Below, piece after piece: positions 6,374-13,271 of a DNA stretch of 13,271 nucleotides. The number at the start of each line of letters is the position of its first letter. Within the stretch, counting starts at the first letter, position 1. The notes beneath the pieces were generated by a model. That model was not told the DNA's origin. It saw nothing but the letters and a program-made list of their open reading frames with translations, and searched no databases. The position numbers were made by a program, and so were the translations under genes. The DNA comes from UBA1737 sp964541525 (GTDB lineage Bacteria; Bacillota_I; Bacilli_A; ML615J-28; CAG-313). The stretch lies in NCBI GenBank assembly GCA_964541525.1, contig CAZIQF010000038.1, positions 1 through 13,271 of the forward strand, given 5' to 3'.

Positions 6374-9300
6374 ATGATGAAAAAAGTTATTCATAATAAA
6401 GTTATAAATATAGTCATAACTGCTATAACAATTATTGTTGCTTCATTAGTTGTTATAGTAAGTACAATACCAACCTCCAATAAGGCAGAAGTAAGTGCTG
6501 CTAGTGGGCATACATTAGTTGTAAAAAAGGTATCAACTGTTAGTATTTATTTAACTGGTCCAAGTATTAGTTTAATTAATAGTACAAATATTGAAGATAG
6601 ATACTTAGTTAGTGAAGATAGTGAAGTAAGATTAAGAGCAGTTAATGAAACCAGAATTTTTACAAAATGGAATATCACAGGTAGTTTTACTTATCAAGAT
6701 GGTTATACTGAAACTGATGAATTAATTAAAATTTTTATTACTGGTGATACAGAAATATCTCTTTCACGGAGAGATCCAATCAGTAGTGATTTTGGTACAT
6801 ATCAATATAATAGTTTTATTGTTGATGAAGCTGAATCCTTATATGTATTACAAAGGGTTATTAATGCAGGAGCACCAACTGCTACTACCGATATGTCAAC
6901 ACTTATCGAAGATTATACTTATTTATTAAAAGTCTTTGATGAATACAAAGTATATACTACGGATGCAGAAAGAATAGAATTTATTAAAAATAATAATCTT
7001 TATGAAAAAATTATTAATGGTTATTTCTTAGTTGCAAATAACTTATCACTATTTGGACATGATTTTACTGGAATTGCAGATAGTAAAGAACATGCCTTTA
7101 AAGGTGTTTTTAGTGGTGCAAATGGAGAAGGAAATTCTAATGTATATGCAACTATTACAACTAGTCTAGAATCAGGTATTAACTACTATGGATTATTTGG
7201 TTATCTAGATGAAGAGGCGGTAATTACTAATGCTTCATTAAATATATCAATAGCAATATCAGATGTTGCTGCAATTGATGATGCAACAATATATGCTGGT
7301 GGTGTTTGTGGTTATAATAATAATGCAATACTACATAACTTAGAAGTTCATACTAACATCGGGATTGAAGCACATGATGCAGAAATATATGCTGGTGGCA
7401 TTGCTGGATATTTACTTGGTGGTATTAATGATTTTAATCAAATTAAGTTAGATTGTGCAGATCGCTCTTGGGCGATTAACTCCCAAAGTGATAAAAATAT
7501 TTATGCTGGTGGCATTGCTGGTAAAGCAACAAATGGATATATCCTTGGTGTAGATATTGATATAAGTAATTTTGCATTAATCGTTACCAACTTGCAAACA
7601 ACAGTCGGAAGTAATTCATCAAATCTTTATGCTGGTAATGTCTATGGATATTTGGAAATAACAAAAAATGTAGTAATTGAAAGTATTGACATTCATGGTA
7701 ATAATGCAGAAACAATTAGATGTATTCTAGATAGTGGACAAATTTATGTTAGTAGTTTCATTGGTTATGCAAAACTTACACGGGCTAGTACTAATATTCC
7801 TCAACTTAAATTAGGTTTAGTTTCAATTAGTAATTCATCCGTAAATGAATCATCATTTACTGCAAGATCACTAGGAAAAGATAGTCAAGCAAATCTTTAT
7901 GCTGGTGGATTATTTGCTTATATTGAAACTGAATTAGATTTTACAGTTGAGATTCTTTCTTCATTGAAAAATAGTATTACAGAAACAATTATTGATGGTA
8001 AAACAATTTATGATTATCATTATTTATTTAATGGCAATTTTTTAATTACAACAATTCAAAATGGTAAGTCTTTAACTAATAGTTATGGAACTAGTATTGC
8101 TGGTGGATTAGTTGGTTATGGTTATATTAATTTAAATGGAACATCAAATGATGACCGAACAAATATTTTAATTAGTAGTGAAACATCAAATTTTAAAGTA
8201 GAAGCAACACAATCACAATTAACAACTAGTACTGGAACAGTTACATCGAAAGATCATTGTATAGCTGGTTTGGTCTATGGATTTATTTCTAAAACAAATA
8301 CAATTAGTAATATTGATATTTATGCAAATAATGCAGCAATTAAAGCAACTAGAGAAATCGGTTCTACTGCATTAGGTGACATTTTTGCTGGTGGCTTTGT
8401 TGGACATACCGATGGAACGAATTTTGAAAATATTAAATTATACTTAAATCAAAGTAAGATTTCACTAGATAGTTTAAGTTATTCAGGACAAACGACAGAT
8501 ACTAATAATAATGCATATTGTGGTGGTTTTATTGGATATTTTACCAATGGGACATTAAAAAATATTGAAATTAATGGTTTTGATACAACAAAAAACCAAG
8601 AAGTAGGAACAACTTTATCATTAAGTTCAATTCAAAATACTAAAGCAGGTGCAGCTGATTATCAAGGTGAAAACTACTTAGGGGGAATAGTAGGTGAAAT
8701 TTATAATGTTTCCAGCGTTGAAGGACTATATTATATTGGATCTGATAGCCTAACTGATAAAATTATTATGCAAGGGCATGAAAATCCAGATTCATCTTTC
8801 TGTGGTGGTATTATCGGTTTCATTAAAAATACAACTACTGCTGTTGGTTCAATTACTATTGCCGATTGTTTTCTAAAAAATGGAACTGTTACAGGTTATG
8901 CAACAAATAAAGATGATTCAAGTATCTACAATCCAGATATTTATTTAGGTGGTATTATTGGTGCATCTTATTGTAGTGGTGGAGTAAATGTTACGATTGA
9001 TAAAGTTCGTGTTTATGATTCAGTAATTGAAACAATTGGTAATGAAAAAATTGCCGTTCATGCAGCTGGTGTTATTGGAGCTGCAACTTGGCAAGGTGGA
9101 ATAACTTATACTGTAAATGATAGTTATATTTATAATACGCAAATTATTGCAACTTCAAATTCTACTGCTAATTTAACAACTTTTAGAGAAGCGTATGCAG
9201 CAGGTATTTGTACTCATAGTAGAGGGGTTACATTTAATGTAAATCGATGTGCCGTTATTGATTCAATTATTACTGCAACATCATCAAAAAATCTTGCAAT

Positions 9301-12300
9301 TGCTACAGGCTTTGTATATGTCAATTATAGTGGTAGTACTAATACAACTGGATGTTATTTTAACTCACTAACTAACGCAACTGGTGCTGCTACTTCAACT
9401 AAGTATCCAATTTCTAATGATGGAAGTGCCAATAATACTTTCTATATTTCCCAAGATTCAAGTTCCAGGGGAATTGAAATTGATTTAAGTAATGATTTAG
9501 AAGTAAATAATAGTAATGAAAATTTTGATATTCTTAGTCAAGTTGCATCATCATATACAGCATCTTATGGATATTTAAATAAATTCTATCCTATACTGGT
9601 CGTTAACAATGCGTTTAGCATAGATTATTCTCAAACATCAACAAAGAATACTGCAACTATTGAGTATACCAAAGATGATGCTGATACAGCAGCATATGTA
9701 GATATTGCCTTCTTATGGATTAATGTAAATGAAAATGGCGATCCTAATGGGCTTACACCCAATGATTATGCAACTAAAGAAGCAGCACATGATGCTGGTT
9801 GGTTTAATTTAGGTGGAATCAAAATTTATAATAAAGATAGTTCATTTGCTGATAGTCAAAATATTACTAATATTACAACTAACTATGTCAATTCAGATTT
9901 AACTTATCAATATGATAAAGATAGTGCTACTTACAAAAATATCGCTTATCCTTATAATGAAGTCGAAAGTAATTTCTACAGTGAAAAGCATCTTGATGAA
10001 ACAATTCAAACTAATTATAAAGTATTAAGAGCATATGAAGTTAAACTATATAAAGGAATGCCAAAATTAGAAATTAATTTTAAAGTATTGAAGGATATTC
10101 CACTACTTGTGATGAAAACTTGGGTAGGAGATGACCTTAATACAGCAGTAACAATGGATAATTCTAAAACTGGAATTGGTATTATTGAAACTAACACTAC
10201 TCAAGATGAAATATATAAGAGTTATACATTAACCTATACGCCAAATATTGATTTCCTTAATGATGGAAATAAATATACTTTCTATATTGGATATAATCTT
10301 GGTACAAGTACAAATCATGAAATAAGTTGTTTTAGAATTACACTTGTTCCTAATAATAAAATTTTAGTTGGTGTAACTTATGCAGATTATACTAAACCAT
10401 TAAATTATTATGAAGCTAATTTAGGTGAAACGGTTGCAACTGCTTATTTACTTGCAGAAAATTCAATTACTAAATTTTTACCTGTAGTTAAATTCTCCAA
10501 CGATCCAAATCAAAATTTAAATAGTGAAGATACATATGTTGATATGATATCGTATAGTATTCCAAGTGGGAATGGACATACGATTCTCGCAAGTGGAGAA
10601 CTAACGGTTGGTAGTGAATCAAGCAATTCATATACTTTAACCTTAACTTTAGTCGATGATCCTACACAAGCAATTACAATTTATTATAAAGTTAGTGCTG
10701 TTTATCAAGTGGCAGTTTCTGTAGTAGGTGCTAATACAACATATATTCCATATGCAACTACAAGTAATCGCTTCTATTTAAAAATGGATATATATTCTGG
10801 TTATAGTAGTGAAGCAGTTAAATTTACAATTCAAATTGGTAAAACTACTTATGACATGAATAGTATCTTTGAAAATCCAAGTATTTTTACTGTTAATGCA
10901 ATTAAACCAGATGGTACTGTTGATGATAATATTAGTAATTTTATTACCGAAGGATATAAATCTTATGATATATATATTACAATTGATAATTATCCAAGTG
11001 ATGGAAGTGTTAGTGATCAACCGAATATTGATATTAATGCAGAATTCCATGTAACTTACGCAATTACTTTTGATTTGAGTATAGATACTTTCTATCCTGA
11101 ATATACTGGGCCTAAAACTTTAACTTACAACATTAAAACTGGGACTAGTTATTATGAATATTTTAAAGACTTACAAACTGAAATTAGTACTTTTGTTAAG
11201 GATGCAACTTTATATGGGTATGTCTTTACTGGCTTCTATTTAGTAGAAAATGCTAGTAGTAATAATTCATATGGTCAAAGTTTTGAAAATATTTCTAGTA
11301 GCACATCGGGACTAACTGTACTCACATCAAATATTTTCTATGCTAGGTGGGCCTTCTTAATTGAATTAGTTGAAGCACCAGGAACAAAAATCTTATCAAG
11401 CTTCCCTGATTCATTTATGCAAGAATATTATGAAGAAGATAAACTAAATCGAACCATTGAAATTCCAATTAACAGCAATAAAGGGTATGTTTTTACAGTT
11501 TTGAAAGAACCGGGATTTATTGGTGAAGCAAGTATTGATGCTTATACAATCAACAAAGTTTCAGATGAAGAAGTGATCACAAATATTGAAATTGAAAAAT
11601 ATCATGAAGATATGTATTTATACTTTATCCCACCAGAAAAAATTAATGGATACTTGGTAATTATTACATCAATTAGTAATTCACAAATTATTGTTGGTGA
11701 AAAAACCGCCTCAGTTTCAGATGAAATTTTACCTGAAGATGGTATTTATACATTTAAGTATGTTACAAATCATAAAAATACAACTGATAATAAATCATAT
11801 ATTTATGATAGTGGTACTGAAAACCCAAGTAGTAATCTAGAAATGACTAAAGATTTTTTACTTAAGTTTAAACAACAAACTTATGCTGATGGTACAACTT
11901 TATTGACAGAAAGAACGCTTGCGAAAGGAACATTGATTGAAGTATATTATCAAAAATATGTTAATGAAGTAGTTACTAATAATGTTATTGCATCATACAA
12001 AGTAGAGAATGATTCTACATCTTATGTTAAGTTAAGTGATTTTACTACAGTTAATCAAGATCAAACTAATAAAGCATTTAAAGCCGAATTATTTAAGGAT
12101 TTTCTAGGTAGTTATGAATCAGTATCTGAAGTATATTATTTTGTTATTACACCACCAAATGGTTATTCTTCACTTCCAGATGGTATTATCTTCAATTATG
12201 TTGTTGAAGCCGGATATTTAAATCAAGATGTAAATCCAACGGATGAAGATCCATTTATTAAAGGTTATAGAACCAAAGAAGATTTTGCGATTATAGATAT

Positions 12301-13192
12301 CACCGATGAATTGCAATTTACTAAGTATGAATCAAGCATGCAACAAACAATGTATTCTGTTACACAATCAAGACAAACAATACTTGAAAAAGATGAAACT
12401 AGATATACTTTTACTGATAATCTAACTTACGAGATTGCATCAATTGCAACTGTTCAAGCAAGTTTAGAAAGTGGTGTATTAAGAATTTTTGACGATGCAA
12501 CGCATAATTCAACTATTTATAATTCTAAGTCATTATTATTTGATATTAATAGTCTTACAATTAATTTAGGGTATAACACTGGACAAGTAGATATATATGG
12601 TAAAAAGTTAGAATCAGATAGTTGGGAAAAAGTTGGAACAATTAATGTAACAAGTGTTGCATATCAAGATTATTATATTAAATTTAATAATCAATATCGA
12701 TATTTCATGATTGATAATATCTCAGCTAAAGAAATAAGATGTAAAAATATTCAAATAGTATCAAATGATAATGGTATGGAATATGATTTAGATTTTGCTG
12801 AAGCAGCATTATCTTCAACAATTGATGATATTGATACATATATTTTTGCAAATAATATTGTTGGTGATTTAAGACATGCTGGTAAAATGTTTATGTTAGC
12901 TGTACAATTAACAAATGGCACTGAAATTATTGAAAACTTAGATGCTGATGCCTTAACTATTACCTATGTAATCAATGATACTACATATACACTTACACCA
13001 AGTATTAGTTATGCTAAAGGTCAACATACGTTATTCTATAATTTATCCGAGTTATTATCAACTCATAGTTTGATAACTATTACACTTCATTTAATGCCTA
13101 AAACTGGGCTTGATATTTATGCGGTTCAATTATTAGAAGTGTCAAATAAATATAAGCCAAGTAATGGTGAAGTAAGAGTTACATATAATTAA
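6374..13192 (+). CDS. Giant secreted GLUG-repeat adhesin-like protein with InlB-type repeats
   Basis: 2272-aa secreted protein. N-terminal signal: basic start, hydrophobic core about 11-30, then KAEVSAASG with a conventional A-x-A-like cleavage region near 42-44, unlike its neighbours. Residues about 75-133 (V-R-L-R-A-V-N...F-T-K-W...T-E-I-S-L) resemble a divergent InlB B-repeat. From about 140 (ESLYVLQRVINAG) to 1075 runs a GLUG-like region with about 17 YAGG[IV]xGY units. Residues about 1562-1660 (GYVFTGFY at 1615, ending FYARW1659) match an InlB B-repeat (Listeria-Bacteroides repeat). The intervening and C-terminal parts are Ser/Thr/Asn/Tyr-rich and beta-like, probably tandem Ig-like or jelly-roll domains. 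There is no transmembrane C-terminus or usable sortase signal. The ribosome binding site AGAGGAG (6362-6368) is 5 nt from this ATG and 8 nt from a second ATG at 6377, which may be the true start. A fibre-tip or matrix adhesin role is inferred. Confidence 0.82.
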   Translation: MMKKVIHNKVINIVITAITIIVASLVVIVSTIPTSNKAEVSAASGHTLVVKKVSTVSIYLTGPSISLINSTNIEDRYLVSEDSEVRLRAVNETRIFTKWNITGSFTYQDGYTETDELIKIFITGDTEISLSRRDPISSDFGTYQYNSFIVDEAESLYVLQRVINAGAPTATTDMSTLIEDYTYLLKVFDEYKVYTTDAERIEFIKNNNLYEKIINGYFLVANNLSLFGHDFTGIADSKEHAFKGVFSGANGEGNSNVYATITTSLESGINYYGLFGYLDEEAVITNASLNISIAISDVAAIDDATIYAGGVCGYNNNAILHNLEVHTNIGIEAHDAEIYAGGIAGYLLGGINDFNQIKLDCADRSWAINSQSDKNIYAGGIAGKATNGYILGVDIDISNFALIVTNLQTTVGSNSSNLYAGNVYGYLEITKNVVIESIDIHGNNAETIRCILDSGQIYVSSFIGYAKLTRASTNIPQLKLGLVSISNSSVNESSFTARSLGKDSQANLYAGGLFAYIETELDFTVEILSSLKNSITETIIDGKTIYDYHYLFNGNFLITTIQNGKSLTNSYGTSIAGGLVGYGYINLNGTSNDDRTNILISSETSNFKVEATQSQLTTSTGTVTSKDHCIAGLVYGFISKTNTISNIDIYANNAAIKATREIGSTALGDIFAGGFVGHTDGTNFENIKLYLNQSKISLDSLSYSGQTTDTNNNAYCGGFIGYFTNGTLKNIEINGFDTTKNQEVGTTLSLSSIQNTKAGAADYQGENYLGGIVGEIYNVSSVEGLYYIGSDSLTDKIIMQGHENPDSSFCGGIIGFIKNTTTAVGSITIADCFLKNGTVTGYATNKDDSSIYNPDIYLGGIIGASYCSGGVNVTIDKVRVYDSVIETIGNEKIAVHAAGVIGAATWQGGITYTVNDSYIYNTQIIATSNSTANLTTFREAYAAGICTHSRGVTFNVNRCAVIDSIITATSSKNLAIATGFVYVNYSGSTNTTGCYFNSLTNATGAATSTKYPISNDGSANNTFYISQDSSSRGIEIDLSNDLEVNNSNENFDILSQVASSYTASYGYLNKFYPILVVNNAFSIDYSQTSTKNTATIEYTKDDADTAAYVDIAFLWINVNENGDPNGLTPNDYATKEAAHDAGWFNLGGIKIYNKDSSFADSQNITNITTNYVNSDLTYQYDKDSATYKNIAYPYNEVESNFYSEKHLDETIQTNYKVLRAYEVKLYKGMPKLEINFKVLKDIPLLVMKTWVGDDLNTAVTMDNSKTGIGIIETNTTQDEIYKSYTLTYTPNIDFLNDGNKYTFYIGYNLGTSTNHEISCFRITLVPNNKILVGVTYADYTKPLNYYEANLGETVATAYLLAENSITKFLPVVKFSNDPNQNLNSEDTYVDMISYSIPSGNGHTILASGELTVGSESSNSYTLTLTLVDDPTQAITIYYKVSAVYQVAVSVVGANTTYIPYATTSNRFYLKMDIYSGYSSEAVKFTIQIGKTTYDMNSIFENPSIFTVNAIKPDGTVDDNISNFITEGYKSYDIYITIDNYPSDGSVSDQPNIDINAEFHVTYAITFDLSIDTFYPEYTGPKTLTYNIKTGTSYYEYFKDLQTEISTFVKDATLYGYVFTGFYLVENASSNNSYGQSFENISSSTSGLTVLTSNIFYARWAFLIELVEAPGTKILSSFPDSFMQEYYEEDKLNRTIEIPINSNKGYVFTVLKEPGFIGEASIDAYTINKVSDEEVITNIEIEKYHEDMYLYFIPPEKINGYLVIITSISNSQIIVGEKTASVSDEILPEDGIYTFKYVTNHKNTTDNKSYIYDSGTENPSSNLEMTKDFLLKFKQQTYADGTTLLTERTLAKGTLIEVYYQKYVNEVVTNNVIASYKVENDSTSYVKLSDFTTVNQDQTNKAFKAELFKDFLGSYESVSEVYYFVITPPNGYSSLPDGIIFNYVVEAGYLNQDVNPTDEDPFIKGYRTKEDFAIIDITDELQFTKYESSMQQTMYSVTQSRQTILEKDETRYTFTDNLTYEIASIATVQASLESGVLRIFDDATHNSTIYNSKSLLFDINSLTINLGYNTGQVDIYGKKLESDSWEKVGTINVTSVAYQDYYIKFNNQYRYFMIDNISAKEIRCKNIQIVSNDNGMEYDLDFAEAALSSTIDDIDTYIFANNIVGDLRHAGKMFMLAVQLTNGTEIIENLDADALTITYVINDTTYTLTPSISYAKGQHTLFYNLSELLSTHSLITITLHLMPKTGLDIYAVQLLEVSNKYKPSNGEVRVTYN
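7184..9330 (+). repeat. About 17 GLUG-like protein repeats in the giant protein
   Basis: Units with the pattern [YFC][AL]GG[IVF][AVI]G[YFHE] recur at residues near 271, 307, 339, 377, 419, 458, 509, 576, 631, 672, 716, 770, 810, 859, 897, 942 and 977, spaced 30-70 residues apart. They are usually followed by short strands of the type I.N[IL].I. A 20-nt stretch (TATGCTGGTGGCATTGCTGG) is identical at 7388-7407 and 7502-7521, so some units are recent copies at DNA level. An opening F-K-G-V-F-S-G-A-N-G segment (near 240) is the usual cap of GLUG regions. A beta-solenoid is expected. Confidence 0.75.
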
Positions 13193-13219
13193 ATAAAAAA
13201 ATGATAATCACTAGTTTTT

Positions 13220-13266
13220 TAGGTTCTGTAAAATCTTTTGAGATTTTGAGATAAAATAAGAACCTA
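13220..13266. repeat. Nested inverted repeats at the right edge
   Basis: TAGGTTCT (13220-13227) pairs perfectly with AGAACCTA (13259-13266). Inside lies a 7-bp hairpin, AAAATCT (13230-13236) with AGATTTT (13241-13247) and loop TTTG. The segment also holds the tandem TTTTGAGAT at 13236-13244 and 13244-13252. It follows the operon's last stop by 28 nt and could be part of a terminator, a structured RNA, or the end of an insertion sequence that starts beyond the window. The rest of 13193-13219 is only an A run (13195-13201) facing a T run (13215-13220). Confidence 0.4.
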
Positions 13267-13271
13267 TCTTA

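Larger units (their letters stand above)
1876..13192 (+). other. Predicted six-gene operon for secreted TasA-like proteins, a signal peptidase and a giant adhesin-like protein
   Basis: Six same-strand genes follow one another with gaps of 32, -1 (overlap), 26, 36 and 16 nt, each with a ribosome binding site and no terminator-like hairpin between them. All encode membrane or secreted products. Co-transcription is inferred from spacing and theme. Confidence 0.7.

Noticed and set aside
6744..6929. Out-of-frame plus-strand open frame within the giant gene; likewise 10869-11054
   Set aside because: Short Leu/Ile-rich frame-shifted readings of repeat-type coding sequence, no independent signals.
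7280..9330. Regularly recurring DNA motif considered as a CRISPR-like array
   Set aside because: The recurrence is in coding frame with variable spacing and degenerate units, explained by GLUG protein repeats.
13094..13108. MPKTG resembling a sortase LPXTG signal in the giant protein
   Set aside because: It is followed by polar residues, not a hydrophobic stretch and basic tail, so it is not a working cell-wall sorting signal.
178..13192. Recoding of TGA as tryptophan (mycoplasma-type code)
   Set aside because: All tryptophans in the eight genes are TGG and no gene needs TGA read-through; absence of TGA stops in eight genes is expected from A+T-rich stop preference.

Overview
The window is an A+T-rich, all-plus-strand surface locus from a low-G+C Gram-positive-type bacterium (Bacillota; an uncultured relative of Erysipelotrichia or Acholeplasma/Izemoplasma is a reasonable guess but cannot be fixed from this sequence). 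Strong AAGGAG-type ribosome binding sites precede nearly every gene. Tryptophan is read from TGG throughout, and all eight genes stop at TAA or TAG, so there is no sign that TGA is recoded as in mycoplasmas.

Layout. (1) 178-861 encodes an ER-type (SipW-like) signal peptidase with a cytoplasmic coiled-coil tail. (2) 970-1656 encodes a small Ala/Ser/Val-rich TasA-like secreted protein, probably the major fibre subunit. It has a good -10 box upstream and a strong intrinsic terminator downstream. (3) The 219-base gap 1657-1875 is dense in structure: the terminator, an upstream segment complementary to the terminator loop, a second hairpin, and a 17-bp perfect dyad that overlaps a promoter candidate, with a further copy of its half-site over the -10/start region. 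(4) 1876-13192 looks like one six-gene operon: a membrane-spanning protein with a TasA-like ectodomain, a 395-aa TasA-like secreted protein, a second SipW-like peptidase translationally coupled to it, two more small secreted proteins with SipW-type N-termini, and a 2272-aa secreted giant with about 17 GLUG-like repeats plus InlB-type repeat domains. (5) 13193-13271 holds only a nested hairpin.

Inferred working model: two dedicated SipW-type peptidases process up to five TasA-like substrates, which assemble into an extracellular fibre. The membrane-spanning protein (1876-2757) is a candidate base or anchor, and the giant GLUG protein is a candidate tip or adhesin. The wiring resembles the Bacillus tapA-sipW-tasA biofilm operon, but with duplicated peptidases, more subunits and a giant partner. 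The peptidase calls and the SipW-type secretion signals are well supported by motifs; the assembly model is inference.
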